The translations under genes were made by a program, and so were the position numbers. A stretch of DNA of 64,000 nt from Acanthamoeba castellanii str. Neff (Eukaryota > Discosea > Longamoebia > Acanthamoebidae): assembly GCF_000313135.1 (NCBI RefSeq), contig NW_004457268.1, positions 566,319-630,318 on the forward strand, given 5' to 3'. Shown piece by piece: positions 43,143 to 63,400 of this stretch; position 1 is the stretch's first letter, and each line of letters opens with the position of its first letter. The notes under the pieces are model-generated. The model was given only the letters and a program-made list of their open reading frames with translations. It did no database searches and was not told the DNA's origin.

Positions 43143-43732
43143 TCAACTGGTCAGGTAGTCCACAAGGATGAAGGTCTTGTCGTCCTTCTGGGCCAGAGTG
43201 CAGCACGTGTTACCGGTCTGGACGAGATTGACGGTCACTCGTGGTGCGCCCTCCCACTTGGGCAGGTCGTTGTCGCCCTGCGCCGTCCTCTGCCAGAAGT
43301 CCACCCAGCTGCCGTCGCTGTTGGACTCGACGTAGAAGCTCTGGTTGGGCGACGAGAAGCGGCCAGCGCCCGAGCCTGACACTGCCGTGCCCACGATGGC
43401 GGTGATGATCGCCTGGGTTTCGGGGGGGGCAGGTCTCTGACGCAGGTTCAAAACAGTTGATGGTGCCAAACGCGTACTTCACGCATGGAGGGTGCGGTGA
43501 ACTTGTAGACGACGACCTGCGTGTCGCCGTACCACTTCCAGCCCTTCTTCTCGGCTCGCATGGTGTCCATGATCCACATGTGGCTAGAGAACGCTGCTAT
43601 ACCGGCCAACACCGAGGCACTGGCGTTGAGTTTGTCATAGTCCACCTCAAATGAGTACCATTCCTCGCTTCTTCGCCTGGTGACCTTGCCCACGTTCTTC
43701 AGCTCCGCCCAAACACCCTCCACAGTTGACAT
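43143..43732 (-). CDS. Hypothetical protein, two exons
   Basis: Exon 1 starts MSTVEGVWAELKNVGKVTRR and includes MWIMDTMRAEKKGWKWYGDT ending FTAPSMRE. Exon 2 resumes at about TQAIITAIVGTAVSGSGAGR and ends KTFILVDYLTS. Total is about 170 residues, soluble, with no signal peptide or membrane segment. The alternating hydrophobic pattern and many Trp/Tyr/Thr suggest a small beta-rich fold. I do not recognise a family. It lies immediately downstream of pseudogene B and before BAF60, both on the same strand. Confidence 0.55.
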
Positions 43733-43929
43733 TTTGTTCTTCCTCTTGGTTATGTTTTTATCCGTTCAGTTCAAAAGACCAGAGCATGGACCAATTGGAA
43801 CAATTTTTAAGTGAACTTGGACTTACCCTGGTGTGTTACCTTTTTGAGGCTGAGTACCTCTTGGGTGGACAGGCACCTCTGCTGATCTTTCTATCACGCC
43901 CTCTTAACCACCACCAACGCGCTTAACAT

Positions 43930-46900
43930 GGTTCACATCTTTCTCGTTCATGTTACCTCTGGGAATCTTGGGCGTGCCCACGTGAACGCCCATGCGGACT
44001 CGCAGGCCCTTGTACATTACACTACGCCGACACATATGCAATTAAGGAGGCGGCAGAAGAATGCAGAGTGGAATGTGGGGCTAAGGGAGTACCGATCGTC
44101 GGTGTCGCCCCACTCCTCGGCCGCGCCAGGGTGGTCCAGCAGCGCCTCGGGCCACGCCACCGCCAGCAGAGCCTGCTGCACTCGGCGCACCAGGCCAGCG
44201 CGTCGCTCGCCTGCTGGAAGGCCATGCAGAACGAGCCCTCGCCGCTGTTGCGGTCGCGGATGAACACCACCTCGTAGCCCCGGTGCCGCTTGAGCGCCGC
44301 GCGCAGGGTCTCGTTGTGGAGCAGCGTGGCGTCGCGCATGGCCGCTGCGTTGAACTCCCAGAGCGAGGCGGCGCGCGTGATGTCGGTGAACACGATCGCC
44401 ACCTCGCCCTCGGGCGCGCGTACCCCCCCCCCAGCAGCCGCGGCGTGAGCGGCCGAGAGGTTCTTCGACGAGTTGGATGGTGAAGAGGTGCCGGTCGATG
44501 AAGAGTTGGCCGACGGCATAGTCCACGAGCCGTAGATGTTTTTCTGCAAGCCCCCGGCGCCCGTCGGGTCCCGAGTTGCCCGATGACGACGAGTTGGAGG
44601 TCTTGGAGGTGAAGTCGGAATGAGCTCGTTGTGCAGCAACTGGTCGCCACAAACACTGGGTGAGACAAATTGGGAGAAGACAACTTGAGGCAATTTGGGA
44701 GCGTACATCGTAGAGAGAGCCGAGGCCCATGTACTCCATGGCGATGCACATCTTGGGCGCCTTGGTCGACGAGGCCATGAACAACACCACGTTAGGGTGC
44801 CTCAACGACGTCATCACCCTCACCTGAGCCGCAACAACAGGTCAGTGATGAAAGCAAGGGACAACAGCACAATGACGCCGCATACCTCGTCCTTGAAGTT
44901 TTCTCCATGTCCTTGGTAATCTTCTCCGAGCCCATGACCTTGACGGCCACCTCGGTGCCCTTCCACGTGGCCTTGTGCACTGCGCCGTAGCTGCCGGCGC
45001 CCAGCTGTTCGCCGACCTCGAGTTCGTCGTACTCGATCTCCCAATCGTCGGATTGGTCGCTCCTGCGCTTGATGACGATCAGGAGGGCCACCATCAGAGC
45101 CAACAGCAGACAGACCACCAAAGCGGCCACCGGGATCGTAACGCCTGTTGAGTTGGGTGGTCAGATCAACTTAGGCTGAATTTTGCGGCGGCAAGGTGGA
45201 AGTCGCACCGAGAGCGATGGCGGTCGAGTCGGACGAGCCGGAGCCCTCGGCGGTGGCGAAGCTTTCGCAGTACTGCCCCACTCAGCCCGTGTCGCACACG
45301 CACCAATTGGAGGTGCACACGCCGGCACTGGAGCACAGGGTGTAGCCGTTGTCGATGCAGCCGTGGACGTTGCTCACGGCGATGCCGTTGCAGGTGAACT
45401 CCTTCAGCTGTCGCAGGAACTGGCGCTCGATGGGCTCCGCGGCCGTGGCCAAGATGAAGCCCTGCCGGTTGGCGCTCTGCCTCGCCACGGCGTTGGTCTG
45501 GGTCCAGTAGAGGAAGCTGGCCAGGGCTCGCGCGGTGTTGCAGTCCTGCATGGTCTGGCTTCGATAGAAGAACGAACCGAACGCCGCCAGCGGCCAACTG
45601 TTGTTATCGGAAGCTGGGGGGGCCATTCAAGTGAGTTGGTTGGGCGACTGTGATTGCGCGGAGGAGTTAAAGGTGCTATGGCTCGGTACCCAGTATGAGG
45701 TTAGTGTAAGACAAGTCGCCCTGCAGTGCGTAAGCGTCGAGGGCGCTCTCAATCGACTCCGTGGTCGGCACAACCACGTTTCCCTCACCATTCGGGTTGA
45801 CCAGCGCCGCAGCTCCGAGCGTGCGCACCTACCGCATGAGCCAGGGCCAATCAGCAATCAAACAGCAGCGCGTGGAGAGTTGAGGTTAGGGCATCGACAG
45901 CGAGGATCTCGTAGAACTGCCAGAAGGCGAACGAGTACTGATTCGCCTGGAGAAGCGGGACCACGCCCGTTGGGCTGCTGGTGACCAGCGATCTGCTTAC
46001 GTCGTTCTGAACCGGGAATGTTACCAGGGAACCTCGACCAACCTGCCAAACACCGACACATTCCATAAATTCCAGGTTTCTGGTAGCCAAGCAAGTCATG
46101 CGTGATGGGCGGAGTTCTAACGACTACGAACCTGGTCGTGGTACTCGGGCACCTCGCTCGCCAAAAGAGCGGTGAAGACCTGCGTCGTGGCGGAGGCCAC
46201 GCTCTGGGTCACCACCAGGATCGGCTGATCGGGCAGCGCATCGGCCACGTCGGCCGTGTTGAGCTCCTTGATGCGTTGGTCTGACCACATGGTGATGTTG
46301 GCCAGGTAGATGAGCGCGATGGTCTCCAGGTCGAGCACCAGGGTCTTGCCCTCGAGCTCCGGTATGTTGTAGCCCGGCACGATCGCGTAGACCGCGACCG
46401 GCATGAGCGCGACGTCGGGCATGAGCGAGTACCAGGTGGCCGACAGGCCGTTGCTCGTGGCGCCGTAGTCCTCCTGGTAGGTGACCAGCAGCTGCTTGGC
46501 CGGCGTGGGCTCCGACTCGAAGAACTTGAGCTTGGTGGTACCCGACGTGCGCGCGATGGCCCACGAGGTGTAGACCGGCAGCGGCGGGCCGGCGCCGACC
46601 AGATAGGCCGTCGTGTAGGCCTGCTCCCCGTTGCAGCGCACCGTGGGCAGCTGGTCGATCACCCGCTTCCTGAAACTGACATCCAGCGGAGCATAGCCTC
46701 GCGCCGTCGCCGATCGCGATGCGCTGCACCAGAATGACCGCGCACACACGCGCGTGAGCGTAAGTGATGATGGCGATGATGATAGTTTCGTTCGGGACCG
46801 TACGCGTCATTGGTCTGAGCCCAGGCGACAAGGTTGAGCGCCTCTTGCACGTAGGTGCAGTCGAGCTTGGTGGTGTTCCGGGCCACGGAGATGTAGACCA

Positions 46901-48323
46901 GAAAGGAGATGGGCCAGGTGGCGGTTCCATTGCCGTCGTAGATGTCCACCGCAAAGTTGCCGGCGTCGAGGTCGTCGCTGAAGTCGGCCATGGCCGACTG
47001 GATCGACGCCCGAGGGATCGACGAAGTTGCCGGCCTTATTGTACATATTCATCACCCGCAAGCCCTCCGGTAGGGTCACAGCGTCCGTCAAGTAGATGTA
47101 GGTCATCGAATTGGCGTTATTCTAGATACGACCACAACACAACACATCACAAAACATTGGCCATCGGCAATTGACATTGTAAGAAAAGCAGAATAGGGGC
47201 CTGGTTGTCTGTGTTACGCGTGTGCACTGTAAATGATCGAGCCTGGTGTGATTGTGAAAGTGTACCTGAAGCCATTCGGTGCGCAGCACACCCGAGGAAC
47301 CAAGGGCGAAGGCCCGAGGCGGCACGGCGGTGGCTGGCGGCAGCTGCGCAAGCGACCGGTTGGCGGCGGCGAGGACATCAGCAAAGTTGACGCTGAAGCT
47401 CTCCATGGCGCGCTTGAAGACCTCGACCACGGTGAGCTCCGTGTTGTCGCTGTAGCCCAGGCGGATATCCTCGCTGGGCAACTTGTTGGCGATGGCCGGG
47501 TTGAGGTCCTTGATGCGGGTGTCGTTCCACTTGGTAACCACGCACGCCCAGATATCGCCCAGAGTGTCTCGGTCAAGGACCTGTTTGCACGGGCAAGTGT
47601 CAACCAATCAACCGCAGAATTTGTCAAGTGTAGAACCAATCAATGGTACTATCAATATCTACTGAATTGGGTGTTTGGGGGGGGGGAGTACGATGCTGGG
47701 GTCGGAGGGGCCGAGGGCGGGGATGTTGTAGGCCATCACCATGGCTTGGCCCGCCAACGGCAGCTGGAGGAGGTAGCTGCACTCCTCGAACTCGTCGGTG
47801 ATGCCCCGGTCTAGGCACGTGAAATCCTGTGTGTGTGCCACCCACGTCCTTAGCACAGGTGGGCATTCGAGAGAAGGAGCCCACGATTGGTCTCTAGTGT
47901 TTAGCACGGTACCGAGGTTGAAGGAGTCAAGGGCCACATTTGTGCCAACTCCGGTGTACGTGAGGCTGGGGAACAAAGGAAAGAGGCGTTCACCAACCAT
48001 AAAAAGGCGCACAACGATCTTTCACAAAGTCCGGGCGTTCGGTACCTGACGTCGTCACGCGAGAACTGGTAGTCCGCTGACCACGACTGGAAGTGGGAAA
48101 CGGCGTTGGGGCTGCCCGAGCCGAACAGCTCCACCCCGTACGCTGCCTCTTGACCACCGTCAGCCATCAACTCCTCCCATTGAGCTCGCACCATAAAACA
48201 ATTTCTTCGGCTCGGAAAACAACTCCGTGTGCGGTGGTTGGTACCGGGGGGGCAGAAGCTCTGCACGAGAAGGACCAGCAGCAGGCTGGTCGCCAGCGTA
48301 CAGTAGCGGTGGGAAGAGGTCAT
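43930..48323 (-). pseudogene. Receptor copy B, decayed and internally deleted
   Basis: Same family as copies A and C, starting with a good signal peptide (MTSSHRYCTLATSLLLVLLV). Both PstS-like domains (VVTKWNDTRIKDLNPAIANK; ANITMWSDQRIKELNTADVA), the EGF-like module and the TM helix (ALVVCLLLALMVALLIVI) are recognisable. Lesions: a net frameshift near 47010 in PstS-like domain 1; an in-frame TGA (45282-45284) in the EGF-like module between CVCDTG and VGQYCE; loss of one base near 44900 in kinase 1 (after KITKDMEK); a deletion joining LLHNELIP directly to the Ser-rich linker at about 44615, removing the kinase 1 catalytic loop, DFG and C-lobe; loss of one base near 44181 in the cyclase; and an end within the cyclase (GVHVGTPKIPRG, about 43955), with no kinase 2. 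Tandem neighbour of copy C. Confidence 0.88.
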
Positions 48324-55882
<7,559 letters not shown>

Positions 55883-56263
55883 GGTGGTCAGTCAGTTGAA
55901 GGGGCGAGCAGGTAGTTGTGTTGTGGTGGGTGAGTTGAAGGAATAAGAACGGGAAAGAAGAACGCCGAGCGCTTCGCCGGCCGGCGGAGACCGCTTCGCC
56001 GGTCGACATGTTCCATGCGGCGAGCGGAAATATGATGAGGCTCCAATCACGGTTGCTTGGCACATGTGAGTCAAACGCACCAGCATTGGGCAATTTGGAG
56101 CGGTCAAGTGGCTTCCTTATCTTGATCTTTCTATTGCGGGTCATTTCTTGTCAATCGTTTTTGTTTCCGTGACGACAGACCTTGGAGATCGCTCCGCCAT
56201 CACCAACTGTCCGGAGAAGAAGACAACGTTCGATTGTGCCAAACGTCGGCCATCGTCATCTTC
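55883..56263. other. Intergenic upstream of receptor C
   Basis: No gene recognised. It lies between the receptor C start and the inferred ITFG2 stop on the same strand, so it probably holds the receptor C promoter. A CGCTTCGCCGGC motif is repeated in inverted/direct form around 55968-56005. Confidence 0.45.
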
Positions 56264-59140
56264 CTACGTTGCCTTGGCCGCCGCCTTGGCCTGCGACCGC
56301 GGTGGTACGGGGACAACTATATTTTCAGTGCTGTGGCGCAGCAACACAAGGCAGTTAGTTTTGTTTTACCTGTTTGAGGGCAGCGATCCGCTGCTGGAGG
56401 TAGAGCTTGTAGCGCTCAACGTCTTCTTGGGGGAAATGATAGAGGGCCGAATGGATGAGCGCCACCTGCTCCTGCCTCAGGTCCCACTCTGCGCGTGCGT
56501 GCGCAACACGCAAGGAGTCAGGATCACTCAACGAGATGACAAACACGTGCGACACTCCCGTTTGGGAGAAAAGAAGGAGGTCAGGAGCTGAATGAAACCT
56601 GAGTTGGTGAAGCTCTGTTTGACTAAATCGAACTCCCGCAGGTCCTCCGCCAGAGCAGCCACCGCCGTGCTCACCCCCATCGAATGCAGTTTGATTCCGT
56701 AGTAGATCCGGATGGCACCCTTTCCAGGCAACGCAAGGTTTTCGTCAGCTTCTGCGCGTGTGCGTGTGCGCGCCCGCGCGTGTGCATGGGGTGTACCTCG
56801 ATGGTGATGTAGATCAGGCAGGGCGACTTCTTGCCGGGTTCGATTGAATACATTCCTGGGAGAATGGTGTGAGGGCAGCGACACACGAAGCGGTAGAAGG
56901 GAAACGCGATCGCATTTTGAGCTTACCGGCCGTGAACGCGCGTACGGGCTGATGGGAGTGGAACGAAATGGTTTGCCCCTTGGCGTCGATGAAATGCGTG
57001 AGCCCGCTCCACGAGCACAATACCGCCACTTCTTCACCACTCCCTGTAACACGACGTGATCAGTGTAAGCACTGCTACTGCGCCCTGCCGTGCCATGCGC
57101 GTATCACACACACACGTATCTGTACCGGTGATGTCCAGGGAGCAGGCAGTGAAGCACTGCGAACAGTCCATGGTCTGTGAGACCGAGTGCATGGCGCCGG
57201 CGGACTCGGTCGGGAAGAGTTCCTTGGCCACGATCCCGGGCGCCCCGCCACCGCCCCCCGAGGCGGGCGACGATGGGTTGACCTCGCACAGCACCGACCA
57301 CCCGATGCCTTTCCCTCCGCCGCCAGCGCCGGTCAACTCCACCAGCTGCATGTGGCCTGTGCGAGACCCACACGACCACGCAAGCCACAAAGGAGTTAGC
57401 ATTGGTTTGCCAGCTTCAAGTGTGCCGTGTGTACCGTCAAGCGTGGCAACGGCTGCGATGGCTCCTTTAGTTCGCACGATGGGAGAGACGATCTCGGTTG
57501 GGGCGAAGCTGGCCTCGGTCGTTGGTGTGGAATCTCGGCCGTGAGGTTGATCATCCCGCTTGTCATCCATCGCTGACGTGTCATCGTAGCGCGAGTACCC
57601 TCTGCGGGTGTGTGAGCGTGTGCGCGTGTCGCGTGTCGTGTGGTGAGCGTGTGCGCGTGTCGTGTGTCGTGTGTATCGTGTCGTGTCGTGTGCGATAAGC
57701 TAAAGAAAACAAAGGGCAAACACCCCGGAGAGGGCAGGCATACGATTTCCTGGATCGCGGATCCTTGCGGCTGCGTGATGGTCGGGCGTAGGGTTGGAGG
57801 ACCTCCGTCGGTATGCCCTCGTTGTCGATCACCGCGTAGGCGCCGCCCTGCAGCCCAACGAGCACCATGCGCACGCTGTCGCCGACGTCGCGCTTGAAGT
57901 TGGACAAGCACAGCGAACTGTGTGGAGACCAATGTGTTACCGCTGCAACCGCACGCACACACCGCACACAGGCGCGTACCATATGTGATGCGGAAAGGAC
58001 CAGGTGGCCTTGGTTTGTACTATGGGTGTCGGTCGTTTCGTGGGTGAATAGCCGGGAAGCAACGAGGGCGCCGAATAGGAATTGGAGGACAGCATGGCCG
58101 CGGACCCGAGCGGGAGGCTGGCCTCTCGGGAGATGCTGGGCTCGCGCCCCCGGCCCGGCGACTGGATGGGGAGCATCGACGACGACGCAGTCGACGGACC
58201 CAGCGAGGGCGATGGCGGAGCCGAGGTCTTGTCGGGCAGCGTCAGCTGGTAGGAGTAGAGTATGCGGTCGCTGCCACCCATCAGGAGTTCGTTGTAGCCG
58301 TCATTGTCTGTCCCACCCCACAAAGGTCAACACACAGCACACATACGACACGCACGACACACGCAGTGAGGAGGTACCGGCGTCGGTGATGAGGATTGCG
58401 TTGATGTTGGGCGGAATACGGCAGGTGCCGCTCGGTATCATGGCCCCGGGCCGACCCTCCTTGCCCTCCGTGCTGCACTGCGCCTCGGCTTCTGTGTTCT
58501 CCGTGCCAAAGTCGAAGATGTGGCACAGCCCTTCGAACGTTGTCACCACCAGGACGTTCTAGAGGGACCACACCATCACAGCACCGACAACCATCAGTGT
58601 CCCTCCCACCGGGGAGCAATAGCGCCATGAGCGAGTAGTAGTACCTTGCCGTGGTTGTAGACGTCGCCCACCGCTATGCAGGCAATCTGTGCGAGGTCAG
58701 AACGACGCACATGTTTGTAATGAACGTGTGCATGTTCATAGCAAGCAATGGGTCACGTACGGTGCCGAGGTTCTCGGAGGTGCGCCACGGCTGCGGGTTG
58801 GTTCCCTTCCACACGAGCAGCATGCCGCCCAAGCTCCCGGCCACCAGCTCCACGTTGCCGTCGTTGTCCACATCCCCTGCGCGTAGTAGCGTTATCAATC
58901 ACGCACAAAATCAGGAACGGATTTTTGAAATGATAACGATCTGAGGCGTGAGGAAAGGAAGGAGGCGAGGCGAGACGTACCGAGTGCAATGGCCTTGTGG
59001 AAGGTGCGGTGCTTCCATCGGAATTCGTAATGATTGACAAACGAGATGTTGCGCGACAAGAGGCCGCTGAACGCACTGGGCGCCTGTGGTGTAGGTGGCA
59101 CCACGGCCACGGGCGAGAACGGCAACCCCGCCCCCTCCAT
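56264..59140 (-). CDS. ITFG2: ITFG2-like FG-GAP repeat protein (KICSTOR subunit)
   Basis: Predicted beta-propeller protein of the KICSTOR complex, which in animals anchors GATOR1 at lysosomes to restrain mTORC1. Exons read: MEGAGLPFSPVAVVPPTPQA with FRWKHRTFHKAIALG; DVDNDGNVELVAGSLGGMLL with VWKGTNPQPWRTSENLGT; IACIAVGDVYNHGKN; LVVTTFEGLCHIFDFGTENT; NAILITDAGTDNDGYNELLM with GGSDRILYSYQL; a Ser/Pro insert; VGDSVRMVLVGLQGGAYAVI; AIAAVATLDGTHGT; WSVLCEVNPSS; GSGEEVAVLCSWSGLTHFID; SPCLIYITIEGAIRIYYGIK; VALIHSALYHFPQEDVERYK. The last blocks match the ITFG2 C-terminus closely. DxDNDG motifs are FG-GAP calcium-loop-like. The 3' end is inferred: splicing to AKAAAKAT-stop at 56264; an alternative acceptor would end slightly earlier. 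About eleven exons. Confidence 0.85.
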
Positions 59141-59235
59141 CTTGTATTTCGTTTTTAAATACAAAAGTAAATGAGAGTAAAGGAAAAGTATAGAAAATCA
59201 GAGGGAAATTGATATTGGTGGCTTCTTATTTGTCG

Positions 59236-60368
59236 ATGGAAGAGGAGGTACCCCAAGCAGCACCAGCAGCGAGCGTGGCCAAGTGGTCAGGCTTCTACGC
59301 TTCGGGGTTCGCGCCGTGGGACGCCCACCGCCCGGCCTCGCAGCTGGTCGCCTTCCTGCACGACCACCCCGAGGGCCAGCGCCTTCTTCCACCTGAGCGC
59401 TCCTCGACGTCGGCAGAGGTGCTGGAGATAGGCTGCGGCTCGGGTGCTTCGTGCGTGTGGATGGCCCAGCAAGGCATGGCCGTGGTGGGGGTCGACCTCG
59501 TCCCTCTGCCGCTACGCGCCGCTTCAGCAGCCGCCACCGCCGTGCGCGCTCCCGCCCCCCAAATCAAACGTAGAGGAGCGTGCTGGCCGAGAAGTAACTC
59601 TTGCGCAGGCTGGGGTGGCGGACCGGTGCAGGTTCGTGGCTTCAGACTTCATGGCCCTGCCCAACTCCTTCTCCTTCGCCGTGGGCAAGCGGATGAGCCA
59701 CGAGCAGCAGGTACTTCATTCCCTCTGTGTCGCAGAAAGAAACATAACATGACTGACACCGCCAACTTCACCTTTTCGACCACTTCTTCTGCTTGTGCGT
59801 AGGATAAGGCACACGAAGAAGAGGCCGCGAGCGGCGATGTGGCGGCGGAACGCGAAGGTGGAGGCTTCGATCTCGTCTACGATTGTCAGTGCTTCCATGT
59901 GCTACGGAAGGAGATCGGAGAGCGGCCCGTGGCCGACAAGATTGCTCAGCTCGTCCGGCCTGGAGGTGCGGGCACGTAGAAGAAGCTCTTCAAGACCGCT
60001 GCACTCACATTGTGTGTCGTGTGCCGTGTGCCGTGCCGTGTGCTGTGTGTCGTGTGTGTCGTGTGTGTCGTGTGTTACACAAGGCATTTTCTTCACTCTG
60101 GTGGGTAACTGCAACGAAGCAATGACCGGGCCGGAGCGCCTGACCAAGGAAGAACTCACCGACGCCTTCGCCTCCCACTTTGAGGTGCTCTCCATCTACG
60201 AGACGAGGTGCGTACGACTTTTGATGCCGCCACCGAGACCAGGGCCCTTGGGGCACTTACTTGAGTGACACCCTGTTCCAGGTTCGACATGACGGAGCAC
60301 TACCGAGAGAACCTGCCGCAGCCCCCCTGGCCTGGTGCGGCATCTTCAAGAAGAAGAAGGCGCTCTGA
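59236..60368 (+). CDS. Class I SAM-dependent methyltransferase (thiopurine-methyltransferase-like layout)
   Basis: Start MEEEVPQAAPAASVAKWSGF, then FAPWDAHRPASQLVAFLHDH, where the W-D-x-x-RP pattern resembles TPMT/arsenite-type methyltransferases. Motif I: AEVLEIGCGSGASCVWMAQQ with GMAVVGVDLVP. Then VADRCRFVASDFMALP, GGFDLVYDCQCFHVLRKEIG, LVRPGG, FFTLVGNCNEAMTGPERLTK, LTDAFASHFEVLSIYETR and LAWCGIFKKKKAL. The frame changes by one base between ATAVRAPAPQI and VEERAGREVTLAQAG, at a run of six C (about 59551-59556), so a sequence error is likely. Introns at about 59711-59801, 59969-60084 and 60208-60284. Substrate unknown. Confidence 0.72.
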
Positions 60369-60419
60369 TGCTCGTGATGATGATACATACATTTTGGGAG
60401 TTTGCGGCCGAGAGTAGAA

Positions 60420-63400
60420 CTACATGAGGTCGAGCAGGGTCGCAGATTGGCCGTCGTCGCGTGCTCGCTTGCGTCGTTCGCTGGGTCGCGGTGGTGTCGA
60501 CGACAACGATGACAACGATGGCGGAGGGACGAAGGCGGAGGCCGGCGTGGCGAAGGAGGAGTAGGGGAAGAAGTGGGAGGCGGGCAGGTCGAGCGCGGCC
60601 CGGGCGAGCAGGTCCTCGGCCAGGCGCCCGATGCGGTCGGCCCACACGATCGTTCCGCGGAGGGGCGCCAGGAGCTGGAAGAAGAGCGAGAGCTGGTCCT
60701 GCCGCCGCTGGTGGAGGCACAGACGCAGCAGGCCCGCCACCTCGCTCGCGATCGGCGCGAGCCACCACATCTCCGACAACATCACCGCCAGCGCACCTGC
60801 GTTCCTCAATCACGTCAGCTCGTGTGCGTGCGGTGTGTGCAGTGAGTGCGTGCGGTGCGTGCGGTACCGGGGTTGAAGGTGGTGAGGTGAGTGAAGAAGG
60901 CGTGAGTGTGTTGCAGGGCTTGGGTGATCCAGCCGAGCCGATGGGCGCAGCAGGCCTTCATGAAGAGAATGAACGTGCGCTGGTAGGCCACCACGTGTCT
61001 ATTGGCGGTGAAATGCTCGCCCTCGAGCTCCTGCGTGAACTGTGCCTCCAGAGTACGCACGCGCGTCATCACCTCCTCCAGCTTCGACATCGCCAATGGC
61101 TCGGCTGCGCACACTCAAACCATCAGCACACGACACACACGTACCGCACACCACACAAGCACGGGCTGGGGAAAGCGTACAGGCAGCGAGCATGTCAAGG
61201 GCGGTGCGAAGATGAGCGAAGACGTGCCACAGGTGGTCGCGCAGCCCTTCGGCCACCCGACCGTACTTGCACTGCAGGAACTGGTACTCCGTCAGACGCC
61301 ACGTGCGGCGCCACGCCGGCTGCGGACTGCAGTGCATCTGCACAACCGATTTTCAGTCGACACCCACGTGACACACACGACACAACACACACACATACAC
61401 ACACACACACACGTACCATGCGGTTGAGTGCTTCGTCGGGGTTGGGCGGTTGGGTGTGATAGAGGGCATTGCACTTGTCGGCCATGATGTAGTTCTCGTC
61501 GTGCACCGACCCGACGGCGGTGAATATCTGCTTGGCCAGCTCGAAGTAGTACGCCGCCTTCTCGCGTCCCTCCTTCTCCGTCTAGACACCCAAACCGCGT
61601 TAGGTCCGTGCCTCATGTGTGTGTCGTGTGTATCGTGTGTGCGGTGGCACGTGTGTAGTGGTACGTGTGCGATGGTGCGTCGTCGTGTGCGGTGGTGTAT
61701 CGTGTCGTTTGTCGCGCACCTTTGAAAAGACGTGAGCAGCGCGGGCCATCAGTCGGAGGGTGCACGCCACATCGTAGCTCGAGGCATCGAACACGTAGCC
61801 CAGATGCTCCCTGGCGATCATCCAGAACTCCAGGCCTCGCTCGAGATCGCCCGCATACGTGGACCCTGCACCGCGTGGGGTGGAACGATGGCGGAGCGAT
61901 GGACGGCGGTGGCGGTGTGAGAAAAAGGGCGTCAAGGTTGAGGCTGGCCAGAGTCAGACGAAGCCACGTACCAATGCTGAGCGCTACGTAGATATTGAGC
62001 GAGACTGGACTCCGCTCCCGCCTACCGTCGTCTGTCATGCAAATGTGCCGTAGTGTCTCAAAATCGAAGCAGCCCGGGTTGATAGGACTACGCACACCAT
62101 ACGTCAGATGTTTAGAATTCCTCTTTCACTCCTGCCATTTCACTGTAGGAAAACAAGGAATCTGAAGAATGTGAAAATGGGTGGGAGCGCGTACCAGCTG
62201 ATCCAGATGTGGTGGTGATACACCTCCACAAAGGAATGGAGCACTTCGAGCGTGTGGAGTTCGGCGTCCGCCGTCCACAGATTGACCGCCGGCCGTCTCG
62301 CGTTGCGGTGGGTGGCGACCTCGCCGTACCCGGCCTCTGGGACACGGTACGATGTCGCTGTCGTTGTAGTGGTCGTGGCGGTGGTCGTGGTCGCGTCGTC
62401 GTCTTGCTCCAGCCACGCCGCAAGCCGACGCTGTTGCTGCTCGACCGTCCGCACTTGTCGTCGCCGCTCGTCATCCAGCGGCGCCAACTGAGAGCGCAGT
62501 GGCGGCTGCGACGACGATGCGGGGTCGGCGTGCAGCAGCGACGCCGACCATAGCAGCGAACTCGGCGTCTCTCCTACGTCGGAGAAGACCGGCCCGCAGC
62601 TCGTCACGAACTGGCGGTGGTGGTGATGACGGTGATGCGGCGATGTAGATGAAGCTGTGGGCGTGGCGCACAGCGACGCCAACAATGACGTTGATGCCGT
62701 CGATAAAGACGTCAATGTCGATGTCGGCGAGGGTGCGGGTGATGGCGACGAGTCTGACGAGGGGCAGGTGGTGGATGAGGAGGAGGAAGAAATGGGCGAG
62801 GAGACGGCAGAGGAGGAGGCCGAGGTGAATTCGTGAGGCGAGGTGCTGCTGTTGCCTCGTGCTAGGGCCGGCGACGACTCGCGGGTGAGCGGCGACGACA
62901 GCGATGACGACGACGATGACAACGAGGAGGAGGAGGAGGACAGAGGCGAGGAGGCGGACCCGGAGGTATAGGCGGTCGTTGACGCCATCACCGGGCACGA
63001 CGACTCATTCGGCTCCGCCGACGCGATGCGTGCAGTCGGTTTGGCGCGTGTGCGCTTTTGTGCAGACGTCGCTGTGGTGGTGGACCGAGTCGCCTTGACC
63101 GGACGGGATGGTGAAGTCGACGACGAGGTGGATGTGGCAGAGGAGGTGGCGGAGGAGGCGGAGGAGGAGACAAGATGCGAGGGATCGGCAAAGGCGAGGT
63201 TGAGGTAGAACATCTCGCCCATGCTGCCCTTTTGCTTGCTTCGCGACCTCCAGCTGCGGGTTTCGGGAAACACCTGCAGCGCGCCACGCGCGGGTGAGTG
63301 AAAGTGAAGAGCGAAAGCGAAAACGAAAAGCGAAGAGACGGAGGAGAACGAGGGGAGGGAGGAGAACCTCGCAAACGAAGCGGCCGAAGGAGGAGGAAGT

